Below are positions 1 to 12,720 of a DNA stretch of 64,000 nt, piece by piece; the first letter of the stretch is position 1, and each line of letters starts with the position of its first letter. The DNA comes from Entophlyctis helioformis (Eukaryota; Chytridiomycota; Chytridiomycetes; Chytridiales; Chytriomycetaceae). The notes below the pieces were generated by a model, which searched no databases, was not told the DNA's origin, and saw only the letters and a list, made by a program, of their open reading frames with translations. The stretch lies in NCBI GenBank assembly GCA_025526915.1, contig JAHLKH010000019.1:62001-126000 (forward strand). Direction: 5' to 3'. The position numbers and the translations under genes were made by a program.

Positions 1-59
1 ATCAGCGGCACGCTCGCACACCAAAATGTCCGAAATTTTCGCCAAAATTGCCTTTCGCC

Positions 60-2393
60 ATGCAATCTCTCGACGACGACCACCACCATCGCACCAGCCA
101 GAGGCTGGGCCTGGCGCCGCCTGCGCTGGACATGAGCAGCGTCGGCCGTGCGCCTGACGCTGCGCCGAGTGCGGGCCTGGCCGTGCGGGCCGCTGCCGAC
201 TGCGATCCGTTGCCGCTGTTCCCGGCCGGCCCAAGCGGCGCTGCCAGCCAGCAAGTCCCCTTCTCGCAGCAGCAGCAGCACCACCACCACCATCAACTGC
301 ACCACCATCAACTGCACCACCATCAGCGTCAGCATGGCGATGCCGACGGCTTCCACTCGTCGTTCAGCGGCTTGAACGATGGCTTGAACGGCGTCGGACT
401 CGGCCTGCCGATGCCCCTCGAGTCCATGCTGCACGACCACCCCAGCCATCACAACCATCACAACCAAGACCACACCCATCCGCAGCACCACCACCATCAA
501 CAGCAGCATCCGCTATCGGCGCCTGTGTCATCCGCCATATTTGACATCGCCTCCCAGGCGGCACCTGATCAACCATTCCACCAGCAGCAGCAACACCAGC
601 AGCACCAACAGCAGCAGCAGTTCGTCTACCAGCACGGCAACATGCACCAGCTGCACCCGGTCAACACTGTGCTGCAGCCCATGCAGCACCTTGCCGCCTC
701 GATCGCCTCTGCCCCGGCCCAGATGGACATGCCACACCTCAGCCACGCCGCTCCAGCCATGCCCACGTCGCCCGCAGTCGCATACAACCCAACGGCAAAT
801 TCGTTCTTTATGGTGCACAAGAGTACGCTTGCCACCACGACCCGCCAGCGATCCATCAGCCTGACCACTCCGTCGTCGTCGGCTGTGCGGCCGATTGTGC
901 AATGGCGGCCGCATCCTCTGATCCACCAGCATCCGTCTCATCAACAGCAGCAACAGCAGCAGCATGACCGAGATGAACAGCAGATACAATCGCAGCTGCA
1001 GCAGCTGCATATCAACCTGCCGCCTCTCACCGAGCTGCAGCAGCATTTAGAGCAAGAACAGCGACAAGAGCAGCAGCAGCAACATCAACAACAGCAACAC
1101 ATTCAGTCGCTGAATCCACCAGTCCACCGTGAACGATCCATGTCGCTGCCCAGCATCGCTGTGCCTCCGCTGTCGTTCTTGGACGCCATGAACTCGCAGC
1201 TGTTCCCCCTCCCGGGCTACATGAACCCCATCTCCATCGAGTCGCATCTGGCCGCAAACTACCTGTCCCACACCGATCTGGCATCCATCTCTCCGTCTGT
1301 GACGGCAACGTCGGCCATCAACACTCTGGTTGACGGCGATCTGTCTGGCCCTCTGTCAGCCGATTCGCGCTCGTCAGGCATCTCGCCCACGGCCACCTTT
1401 GCCACGACGTTTGTCTCTGGCGATGCCTTTGCCCTGGATGCGGCCGCGCTGGACTTGAACTACCCAGCACCATCGGGAGCCAATGCATTCGTGCCATCAG
1501 ACACGGCCACCACCGATGTCGACGCCGACGCCGACGCTGATGCCGACGCTGATGCCAAGGAGAATGCAGCAAGCGCGCCGTACATCAGCAAGGAGTATTT
1601 TGACGGCCCGGCCCAACCTGCCAGCGCCAACAAGCCGGCAAAGCAGGCAACCAAGCCCAGAAGCAAGTCGACGTCCCGAGCGCCGGCCAAGGCAGAGACT
1701 GCTGCCAACGGCGGTGCAGAAGCAGCGTCGTATGCGTGCGGACATCCTGGCTGCGACCGCGTTTTCACGCGTCTCCAAAACCTGCGATCGCATGTGCGGT
1801 GCCATCTCGAAGACACCCCGCATGTGTGCCAGACCTGCGGCCACGGGTTTCGCCGCACAACCGACCTGCATCGACACGTGCGCACAATGCACACGCCTCT
1901 GGATATGCTGCCATGGGCATGCGGCGTATGCGGCAAGCGGTTTGGTCGATCAGATGCTCTCAAGCGCCACTCGTCTCGAAGCAACTCGAACCCATGCTTT
2001 GTCGGCGGCCCGAACGCGAACCCTGCCCAACCAGCGGGTAGCAAGGCGGCTGCCAAGGCTGCAAGCTCCGTGGTTGCAAATGTGTCCGCATTGGCTCCTC
2101 AGGGCCGCCGTACAACAAGCTTCAGCAGCCAGAGCAGCTACAACCCACACAGCAGCGAGGAAGAGGATAGCAGCTTTGACGATATGGCCGCGTTCGCTTC
2201 ACAGCAAGGCAACGGTCCTTCCATGACTGCCGGCGGCATGCATCTGCAGCCCATGGCGACTGTTGCTAAGCCGTTTGCTGTCCAGTACAACCACCAGTAC
2301 ATGTACCTCCCGCAGCAGCACTCGAATCACGACCACCACAACGGCGGCATCCCTCTGCCCGAGTCCTTTTCCCATGGCCAGTCATATGCATAG
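60..2393 (+). CDS. C2H2 zinc finger transcription factor, poly-Q/poly-H rich
   Basis: Single open frame of about 777 residues from the ATG at 60. The frame stays open upstream to 48, but only through a TTG, so ATG60 is taken as the start. The N-terminal two thirds is low complexity with long Gln and His runs, typical of fungal activation regions. Near residues 555-645 there are three consecutive C2H2 fingers: the first reads C-G-H-P-G-C...H...H, the second CQTCGHGF...H...H, and the third CGVCGKRFGRSDALKRH. The fingers are canonical, so sequence-specific DNA binding in the nucleus is expected. An Asp-Ala repeat (DADADADAD) precedes the fingers near residue 500. The C-terminal tail is Ser- and Gln-rich. 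The target genes cannot be read from the sequence. The third finger ends in H...C rather than a clean second His, so it may be degenerate. No intron is needed. Confidence 0.85.
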   Translation: MQSLDDDHHHRTSQRLGLAPPALDMSSVGRAPDAAPSAGLAVRAAADCDPLPLFPAGPSGAASQQVPFSQQQQHHHHHQLHHHQLHHHQRQHGDADGFHSSFSGLNDGLNGVGLGLPMPLESMLHDHPSHHNHHNQDHTHPQHHHHQQQHPLSAPVSSAIFDIASQAAPDQPFHQQQQHQQHQQQQQFVYQHGNMHQLHPVNTVLQPMQHLAASIASAPAQMDMPHLSHAAPAMPTSPAVAYNPTANSFFMVHKSTLATTTRQRSISLTTPSSSAVRPIVQWRPHPLIHQHPSHQQQQQQQHDRDEQQIQSQLQQLHINLPPLTELQQHLEQEQRQEQQQQHQQQQHIQSLNPPVHRERSMSLPSIAVPPLSFLDAMNSQLFPLPGYMNPISIESHLAANYLSHTDLASISPSVTATSAINTLVDGDLSGPLSADSRSSGISPTATFATTFVSGDAFALDAAALDLNYPAPSGANAFVPSDTATTDVDADADADADADAKENAASAPYISKEYFDGPAQPASANKPAKQATKPRSKSTSRAPAKAETAANGGAEAASYACGHPGCDRVFTRLQNLRSHVRCHLEDTPHVCQTCGHGFRRTTDLHRHVRTMHTPLDMLPWACGVCGKRFGRSDALKRHSSRSNSNPCFVGGPNANPAQPAGSKAAAKAASSVVANVSALAPQGRRTTSFSSQSSYNPHSSEEEDSSFDDMAAFASQQGNGPSMTAGGMHLQPMATVAKPFAVQYNHQYMYLPQQHSNHDHHNGGIPLPESFSHGQSYA

Positions 2394-2688
2394 AACATTT
2401 TCCGTTGGTCCTGTGGGCCGCGCTACTTGGCAAGCGAAGGCCCTGTTGATATGAGCTGCCCCAAGAAAATGTTTCCTTTTTGGCCTTCTCCTCCTCTGTA
2501 CGGCTCCCTCCTTTCCCCTCTCCCTCTCCCTCTCTGAATGTCCCAAGTTTTTCAACTGTTTTGCCTTCTGCCAGCACCTATAGCCATAAAATGCCCGTTT
2601 ACATTGTTCATGTGTTCAGACATGTGTTTGAGTCGGGATCATGGGGCTGGATGTCTGGCGAGTCAGACGAGGCCGTACGCGTTGCGAC

Positions 2689-4142
2689 TCAGAGGCGAGC
2701 GAGGCCAGAGTGGCCAAGGCTGTGTCCGCCGTCGATCGGGACAATGACACCAGTGATGTGCGCCGACGCGCGGCTCGACAGGAAAACAATCAGGCCGGCC
2801 AGATCTTCCGGGACGCCGATGCGGCCGAGAGGCTGCGCACTCTCCATGACATCCTTGGCCGAGTCAATGCCGAACTTGGTCATGCGCGAAGGAAAAACGC
2901 CCGGCGCGATGGCATTGACTGTGATGTAATGCCTAGGTAACGAAATCGGCGGATAGTATTGCGTCAGTAGGAGATGGGCAGTGTCAAGACTGGTCTGCGC
3001 AACTTACTGCGCAAGCGTCGATGCAAGCACGCGCGTGAGATGGTTGACGGCCGCCTTGGAAGCAGCGTCTGCGATGAAAAGAAAGCGTCAGTCGCCAGCA
3101 GGCAGAGGTGTTGTGAATAAACGACAGAGGCAGGGGTTGCGCTTACATGACCACGTGCCGGTGCCTGGGTTGGCAAGCGGCGACTCGGCCACGGCCTGGA
3201 TTCCAGCAACGGAGCTTTCAAGACAGCAATAGTGGGATACATGTGAGTTCTCTCGATGCTTTCCAAGGCCAGTGCACCAACACACGGAGCAGCCTGTGAC
3301 AGACCTGATGTTGATGACGCGAGCAGGGTCGACGTTGCTGTTGGCACCAGCCTTGAGAAGTGGCACGAGTCTGGCAGGAGTTTGCAAGGAGCATGCGTGG
3401 ACAAGCAGGCATGCAAGTAATAATGTCAGTGCGCAAGATCCGCGCGTGGTATAACAGCAGCGACGAGGGACGTACGCAGCAGTCAGATAGAACATGGACT
3501 TGACGTTGAGGGCCATGAGTCTGTCCCAGCCGTTCTTTTCGTCAAAGTTGTCGAGGGGACTGCCCCATGACATGCCCGAGTTGTTGACGAGAATGTGCAG
3601 CTTGGACTCTCGTGCCGCCAGCTGGGCAGCAAGGTCCTCGGCCTGCTTGCGGCTCATCAGATCGGCTTGCAGGCCAATGCATGTGCCAGGGCCAAGGGCG
3701 GTCAGCTCCTTGGCGGCCTCTTCGACGACCTGGAGCTTGCGGGAAGCAATGTAAACTGGCAGGGGAAGCGAGCAAGAAGGTGAGTGGACGAGGAGCGGCC
3801 GATGAGCGGTTGAGGAGTGTGCACGAACCTTTGGCGCCGTTCTGGACAAGGGCAGCCGCCATCACTGCTCATGCAAGGAGCAGGCAGATGTCAGTCGGCT
3901 GTGGTGGAGGGACGCGTGCCACAAGCGTGTGCATCGGCGTGTGTGTGTGCGAGCGCTGCAAGGCGGTGGGAAGCTCGCAGCCAGCAGCCAGGAGCCAGCA
4001 GCCAGCAGCCAGCAGACAGTCGGTGCCTGGCGGCAGAGACGCAAGGCTTACTCTTGCCGATGCCGGCGCCACCGCCGGTGACGAGGGCGACTTTGCCCTT
4101 GACGTTGAACAGAGCCGGGAGCTTAAAGTCGGGAACAGACAT
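2689..4142 (-). CDS. Short-chain dehydrogenase/reductase, about 7 exons
   Basis: Classical SDR oxidoreductase, read on the minus strand from the ATG at 4142 (MSVPDFKLPALFNVKGK). The Rossmann nucleotide-binding motif TGGGAGIG lies in exon 1, NNSG lies in the third coding block near 3575, and ALNVKSMF follows. Introns split the catalytic positions: joining blocks near 3305 and 3215 gives INISSVAGI, which supplies the catalytic Ser, and joining the blocks near 3147 and 3070 gives WSYAASKAAV, the YxxxK motif. The C-terminus has NAIAPGVFPSRM and ends VPIDGG plus a short tail, close to normal SDR length. The layout resembles 3-oxoacyl reductase/RhlG-type SDRs, using NADP(H), but the substrate is unknown. 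The recovery of both catalytic residues only after splicing makes the gene model solid even though each exon is short. Confidence 0.88.
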
Positions 4143-4379
4143 GGACTGTGTTGGTGGTGGCCAACGGGTGGTGGTCGGCGGATGGTGGTCAGCGGTCAGT
4201 AGGTGGTCGGCGGTCAGTCAGCACGAGTCGGCCGGCGCGGCGAGAGCTGGTGCGGGTGCGGGTGCGGGCCTGCATCTGCAGGGAATGCCATGCAGATGGC
4301 GGCGGGATCAACTTACTTGCGGTTGCTGTTGCACGGGGTAGATCGACTTTGGTGCGCGCAACCACAACGCTGTGCAGGC

Positions 4380-6728
4380 ATGGATCCGTCACACCCGTAC
4401 GGCCAGCCGCTGCAGGGTGAGTGCGGCGTGCGCTTGCTGGCTGCTGGCTGCTGGCTGGCTGACCCTTGATGTGTTCTCTGGCAGCACCCATGCCCGGCGC
4501 CCCCTTGCCGCCTTACCCGCCGTACCCGCCATATCCGCCTTACGGCCGTCCGCCCATGATGCCTGGTGCGCCTGGCATGCCCGGCATGCCGCTGGCTGGA
4601 CCATTAGGAATGCCCATGGGCATGCCGCCACATATGCCCATGCCGTTGATGGGTGGCCAGCATCAGCGTCCTCCTCCTCCGTTCTTCCCCATGGCGGCGC
4701 CTGGATCCGCCCCAGCACCCCTACCAGCACAGGACTCTGCATCCGCAGCAGCCATGCCAGGATCGGCAGCCGCACCATCGACGGCCGCTGCTCCAGCCAT
4801 ACCGGCTGCGCTTCTGCTCCCACCGCATGTGCAGGATCTTCTTACGACGGTCTTTGTGAGTCACATTGGCGAATGTGTGCCAGACGACATGGTCACAAGG
4901 CTGCTTCAGGTACGCAGGCATCTGTGCCGCTCTTCCCTCGCTCCAATGATTCAAATGCCCACACCAACTTACTTACACGGCCTGTTCTGCGGAGACAGAC
5001 CTGTGGCCCAGTGCGTTCATGGAAGCGTGTTGTCGCTGACGGCGGCAAGGCCACTGGTTTTGGCTTCTGTGTGTTTGAGGAGCCGCTGAGTGCGATCAGG
5101 GCACTGCGAGTCTTGGGCCGCGATGCGCTGGGGGCAAAACCTCTTGCCAAAGCGAGCGCGGAAGCGGGCGAGTCTACTCACGCGAAGCAGCCCGATGACC
5201 AAGAGGGTCATGAGGATCAAAAGGATGCCAATGGCTGCGATTCATCTGATGAATCGCCTTCGCGGTTGCAAGGCGGCGAGCCCAATAAGCCTGCCGATGA
5301 TGCGGCTGAGGAAAGCAGGGAAGTGCGTCTGGGCTCGTCAGACCGTCTTGTTCTCAAGGTCGACGATATTGTGCGCGTCCATCTCAGTGCCATTCCAGAC
5401 CCCGACGCCGATCGCTTTGACGAGGAGATCTGGAAAGCCATCCAGCCCGTCATGGAGGAAGCATCGACGCGAAAGGCAAGCGCGTTTCTGGCCGGCATGG
5501 ACGTTGACGACGGAGACCGAAATGGCAATGCCAATACTACCAGAGACGGTAAGCATACCAATGGAGCATCGTCTGGGCCGTCTGGAAGCAGTGCCGGAGT
5601 GCACGGCAGCAACAGCGCGGATGCAGACCAGGACGACGAGGAGGCGGATAAGAGACGCCTCGAGGCCAGAGAGCACGAGCGGCGTCTAGAGTTTCAAGAG
5701 CGACAGAGGCGATGGGAAGACCAGGAAGCGGTGCGACTTCGCCGCATCGAAGCCGATGAAGCTGCAGACAGCAGCCATGAATCGCGACGGCAGCGGACAC
5801 GAGAGTATCTCCTGAAGCGACTCTCAGAGTTTGACGATGACCAAGAGCGCGACAAGGGCGACGAAGAGTTTTACCGCGACAGGTAAGATGAACGGCTGCT
5901 GCCATGTTTGCTCATGTAAAGGGCTTGTTAAAGTGCACCGGCACACTGCATGCGTGGTCGCTGACACTCGGTATGGGGATCGTGCTTGGCCAACTGGACA
6001 GAGCGCGATGGTTGGCGCGCCGAACGCGTGAGCGCCAGCGTGAAGCCGACTTTGACGAACGCGATCGTACTGCCGAGGCCGAAGAGCGAGCGTTTGCAGC
6101 TGCGCACGAGAGCGAGTCGGCGGCACGAGCGGCAGCCAAGGCGGCAAGCGGATTCGTTGTGAGTCGCATCATGACAAAGGAAGAGCGGCTGGAGGCCATC
6201 CAGAGTCTTGTCGCCAGTATTCCCACGGACCGCGAGGGTCTCTGGGGATGGAGCGTGCAGTGGGCCTATCTCGATTCTGTAAGCGGTGCTTGACTGCATC
6301 ATCTGGCGATGTAAAGCGTCTTGGCTGCACGTGCGGTGTGTCCTCTCAGCGTGAGCACTAACATTGGCTGCCGTGGCTTGCACATGCAGGTGGTTGTGGA
6401 CACCAAACTTCGGCCCTTTTTGAGTCGCAAGATTGTCGAGTATGTCGGGCATGAAGAAGCCGATCTGATCGAGTTTGTCCTGGACAAGATCCGTGGCAAA
6501 GCCGACGCCCAGACTGTTGTGGATGAACTGAAGGCGGTATGTGCATTGCATTGCGATGCCGTCGAGTCCATGCTGGCCGATGAGTGCGAAAAGCTGCTGA
6601 CCGTGTAAACGTGAATGGGCAATGATGTGGACTTCCGGCAGGTGCTCGATGACGAGGCAGAGATGTTTGTGATGAAGTTGTGGCGCATGGTCATTTACGA
6701 AACCGAAGCAAGATCGCAGGGGCTTTGA
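4380..6728 (+). CDS. RBM25-like splicing factor (RRM + PWI)
   Basis: Multi-exon gene starting with a 37-nt exon at 4380 ([12 protein letters not shown]); the intron ends at 4484 and the frame continues into a Pro/Met-rich region with repeated PPYPPYPPY. An RRM follows: [14 protein letters not shown], then after an intron at about 4912-5002 the strand [14 protein letters not shown] long, acidic and Arg/Glu-rich coiled region spans about 5200-6170. The C-terminus is a PWI domain split by introns: [12 protein letters not shown], then [20 protein letters not shown], then [20 protein letters not shown], stop at 6728. Order Pro-rich, RRM, charged RE/RD region, PWI matches RBM25 (yeast Snu71 is related), a U1 snRNP-associated regulator of splicing in the nucleus. 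It is convergent with the epimerase gene, with only 137 bp between the stops. Confidence 0.88.
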
Positions 6729-6865
6729 TGGATTGAGCTGATTGGCACTGTTCATTCAAAGCGCGATCCGTGGCGACCCCAAGAGGACGACCAAATGAAT
6801 AAAAGTGCACGCAGGACAATGAGATGCATGCAACCTGCTTGATGCTCTCGAGTGGCGGTGTGTAC

Positions 6866-8822
<1,957 letters not shown>

Positions 8823-8921
8823 GATCTGGAGCCGAGATCTCAACGAAATGGGACAATTGTTTGGGGAGTATAATAAATTTCTATTGTGGTGAGCCGAGGC
8901 AGAGAGAAGGTGATGGCAGGA

Positions 8922-11900
8922 TCATGGAACAGGTTTGGAGGCCCCGGGCTGATGTGAAAAATAGTCGGTTGTAGAAGAGGGCATGGTTGTCGCAAGGGTT
9001 GCTGGCTGTCCAAGTGCAGATTGGCTGCTGACACTAAAGACATTGTGCGCGTCAGAGATGTGTGGCATGGGCATGGATACGTTCATGCCCATCAGCATCA
9101 TGTTGTTGTGGCTGTGTTGCTGGTGCTGTTGCTGTTGCTGATACTGGTACTGGTGTTGGTGCTGGTGCTGTTGCTGACTGCTATTTTGGCTGTGTGATGA
9201 TCCCTGGCCATTGCCGCCGACTGGCCGAGTGCCGAGTGCAGTGGACATGAACGCGTTGGAAAACGACGGCGCGGTTGGAGGGCCAAACATGGACATTTGC
9301 TGCACGAGGCCGGGATGTGCAGACATGGGCTGTGCAGAGAGAGCCTTGCCGTACATGCTGGACACAAGAGGACGCTGGAGAGACAGATGCGGCAGCGAGT
9401 GGTTTGAAGACACCGTGTCCAGCGACGAGCCGGTCGAAGGCGTCGACGGCGAGTCTGTCTTTGCCGGCAGAATCAGGCCGTCGTGGAAGATCATCTGGCC
9501 TGCATGGTTGAGGCTCATGCTGTGCATGTTCATGCCGGGAGCGGAGATTTGCGGCGCGCCGACAAAGGACGACAGCGACGGGAAGGTGCTGCTTGACACG
9601 GACATGTCTGTGAGGAGATACGACAGCTGGTTGCTCGAGGAATCGCCGAGCGAGGGCAGCGAGCCAGACGATGCAGACTGCAATCCGCCCGACTGCTGCC
9701 TCGCCAGCATTCCTTGACTGCCTGCAGGCGGCAACATGGAGGCGTCTGGGCGCGGGATATGTGCAATGCGGGGCGACAGGAGAGCAGACTGTGGGTACGG
9801 CGAGAACAGAGGCGCAGACGACTGTGCAGGCGAGTTGAGTCCGGGCAGTCCAGACGACGAGGTCCGCCAGCCCGACTCGCCCGGGCGACGCAGCTTGAGG
9901 CGCGGGGGAGTTGTGGCCGTGACGGGCGACGTGGGCGTGGTATCTGCAAAGTCTCCAGAGTCATTGTCCATGTAGTGGCGCGGCGAGCGACTGCGGACGA
10001 CCAGCGGGACCGTCTCGGTCGTCGCGACAATGATTTCTGAGCCGTCATCGAGCACAGCCCAGAGCTGAACCGACACAAAGTGGTACTGTGCAGCGAACCG
10101 GCGGCGCGAGGCGGCAATGGTCGTGTTGCGGAACTGGAGACGCTCGTAGACGACGGCGCCGCCAGCAGGAGCATCGTGAGGGGCCGTGTCTATGGAAGGG
10201 AGCGGGCTGCAGAACAGACGTGGAGGGGTGGTCTGCGGGCCCTTTTCACGCTTGGCCGTGCGCTGCACGATATCTACAGGTGCCGAGTCCTCGCCATCCG
10301 AGCAGCGGGAGGCGAGCGAGAAAGCAAAGCGGCTAACGGGCACAAGGCCGGCTGGGGTCGAAGCGAGGATTGCGTCCGAGGGCTGAACTGCTTGCTTGGC
10401 CGAGTCGAGGATGACAAAGGTGGAGCTGACTTGGAAGTAGTTGCGTCTGTAGCCCAGCCATATACCCTCTGTGAAAGCGAAGCCCTTGCCGATTTTGGGC
10501 CGGATCTGGACTTGCAGGCTTGAAGTGCCGTGGATGGGTCGGTCGAGGTGTGCACCATGGAAAGCGACATGGTCAGTCTGAGCGTCTGGAACACTGGTTG
10601 ACCGCAGATATGAAGGTCCTGGCAGATAGATAACGGCGACGGCCGCATGCAGAGGGCACAGGCAGGGGGCACAAGCAGGCGTGCTCGAGTGGAGCATGGT
10701 GGGACAGAATGTTGAAGGAGTGTGTGTACCTTGACTGCGCATCTGCGGCGTACAGGTCACAGAGCTGTGACGCTGTTGGAAAGGGGGGGTTTCCGTCTGC
10801 GATTGTGCGAGTGCCTTGACGCTTGGGTGCGTGGGGGGAAGACGGGGCAGGGCTGGCGTTGCGTTTAAAGCGTTGTGTGTTTGTTTGTCGTCGTTGTCGT
10901 CGTCACCAACGTCAATGTGACCGCAAGGAGGAGGCGAGGCAGTGGCGCAGGACCAAGCAGCGGCATCCGATTTTGTGGCAATTTTGGCGCGGTTTGGGAA
11001 GAATGGTTCATGACCGTCGGCCGAAGGAGGGAAGAGCGGACCGCAAAGCCGAGCGTGGGGCGGGCGAGTGCCGGGAGGCGCAGACGGCGCAGCGGAAAGG
11101 AGCCGCATGGAGAAAAGCGCGTTAACCAAATGCGCGGCAACGTTCAAGCCTGGTGGCTGGCCACGTGGTGTGCAAATGCAGGATGCAACGCATGGAGGGG
11201 CAAGGGGGGGCACAGAGGACGGAAAAAGGGGGAGCGTCGGAAGAGCCACATGAAGGAGAGGGAAGGATGTCGGAAGGCCGCGGCTCTGCGGCCGCCAAGT
11301 CATCACGGGGGGAGCATCCTCGGCCAGAACACGGACACCGGAACACAGCCCGCCAATGAGCGCGCGAGAGCGCCAACGGGAGCCAATGGGGCTGCTGCCG
11401 GAGGATTCTGGCCGTGAGCCGCAATTGCGCCAGCGCCAGCCGCAAAATGCACGATGAGCCCCCACAGCAGAGAAGCACGGGCAGGGGCAGCGGCAACGGC
11501 ACAGACATGCATCGCATGGTGGGTGGTGCACACACACAGCACAGTGCACAGCACAAGGCGACGCAGGGGGGGACTTTGGAGGGGAGCTTGGACAGCCTGC
11601 GGTTGGGGCTACTGGCACAGACTGGGGCGGTGACTGAACACGACACAGCAGGCACAGCTCTGGCTCGCTTACCGTTGCAGCTGCGGGTCGAACACGGGCT
11701 CGTCGGACGAGCTAAAGTGGGGGGTCAGCGACGCATTTGGCGACAGACTGCCACCCGACAGCGTCGACGCAGTTGTGGTTGAACCGTCCACATGCTGCAC
11801 AGCAAGAAGCTGCGCCGGCGGGGACGGAGGCACCGAGCGCTGCTGGTACGCAAACTGCTCAGGGCTCATGATGCTGCTGGTGCTGTTGAAGTTGCTGCCG

Positions 11901-12079
11901 GTGAAGAAGCTGCCGTCGTTGTGGCTGCTGTTTTCCGCAATGTATTTGGTGTGTGCGGCGCTGGCGATGACTTGCTCGGCTGGGAGGTCCGCCGCCATCA
12001 ACTTTGTGATTTGGGGAGAGGAGAGGTGGCCGAATTCGTCAAGAAAGTGGGGGTTGGCCGGCCAAGCATCAACAAACAT
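8922..12079 (-). CDS. NDT80/PhoG-like DNA-binding transcription factor
   Basis: The DNA-binding core is on the minus strand at about 10510-9985: RPKIGKGFAFTEG, then WLGYRRNYFQVSSTFVI, RTAKREKGPQTTP, YERLQFRNTTIAASRRR and VPLVVRSRSPRHY. These are the recognisable blocks of the NDT80/PhoG fold (Ndt80, Vib-1 group: meiosis, nutrient or non-self responses). After it comes a long Ser/Gln/His-rich tail ending at 8922. The first exon is placed at 12079-11671 (MFVDAWPANPHFLDEF...DPQLQR), followed by a good GTAAGC donor. The stretch 11670-10600 is treated as an intron or as introns plus small exons; it is unusually long here and its acceptor could not be fixed. A conservative reader could split the 5' exon off as a separate gene. 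Confidence 0.75.
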
Positions 12080-12276
12080 GAAACGGTGTGGTGGCACGCT
12101 GCGCCACTAACTTGTGGCGTTCACACTGCCGAGGGCCGCCTTCCTCCTGCTAGTCCTAGTGTCCCCTCCGTCGGCTTATCCTAGTGGCACGGCAACGCTT
12201 TGATTGCTGCATGTGACTGGTTCGTCGGCTTTGGTGTGCGCCAAGGAGAGCGGCCGCTGTCCAAAGAGTAGATGCC

Positions 12277-12621
12277 TCAGCGGTAGACCAGCGTGACAGC
12301 GTGCGATCGAGCCAGTTGGTGCACAGATGGATGGATGGATGGATGGATGGATGGACAGCGTGGTATCAGACGCACATAGGCATATCCAGACGACCGCAGA
12401 TGCCTGATGAGAAACCTCTCAAACACAGCATGCCGGCCACCTTGGCCTGTAAAGTCGATGCCAAATGCCCAGACAACTGGGATGTTGTCCTCTGCCGACT
12501 TTTTTGGATCGAAGGGCAGGCCATGAGACGCAGGAGATGCGCGCTTGCCAGTGGTCGATCCTGCCAGCTTCATGATGCCCTCAAGAGCGTTTCCGCGATC
12601 AGACGTGCTGTTGCTGCGCAT
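12277..12621 (-). CDS. Small unknown protein, 114 residues, carrying a dispersed sequence block
   Basis: Open frame from the ATG at 12621 (MRSNSTSDRGNALEG) to 12277, not matched to any family I know. Residues about 48-85 contain WAFGIDFTGQGGRHAVFE followed by RHLRSSGYAYVRL. The same block is present, nearly identical at DNA level, at about 52200-52310 on the plus strand. After the block the frame runs through a GATG/CATC microsatellite (12326-12354), giving Pro-Ser-Ile-His repeats, so the C-terminus is doubtful. The gene is divergent from the quinone oxidoreductase with about 100 bp between starts. It may be a true short gene with an unseen downstream exon, or a decayed repeat. Confidence 0.4.
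   Translation of the reverse strand: MRSNSTSDRGNALEGIMKLAGSTTGKRASPASHGLPFDPKKSAEDNIPVVWAFGIDFTGQGGRHAVFERFLIRHLRSSGYAYVRLIPRCPSIHPSIHPSVHQLARSHAVTLVYR
12326..12354. repeat. GATG tetranucleotide microsatellite
   Basis: About seven perfect copies of GATG. It lies just beyond the dispersed block shared with 52.2 kb, where a shorter CATC run occupies the matching side. Confidence 0.95.
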
Positions 12622-12720
12622 GGCAAACCGCTTGGCCTTGACCTTCTGTGGAATGCCATGCCATGCCATGCCATGCCATCCAGTGCAAGACGGCTCTCTT
12701 CACCAAGATCTACGATAAAT

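Noticed and set aside
12658..12682. ATGCC repeat next to the quinone oxidoreductase start as a regulatory array
   Set aside because: It is a five-copy simple repeat with no known binding-site match.
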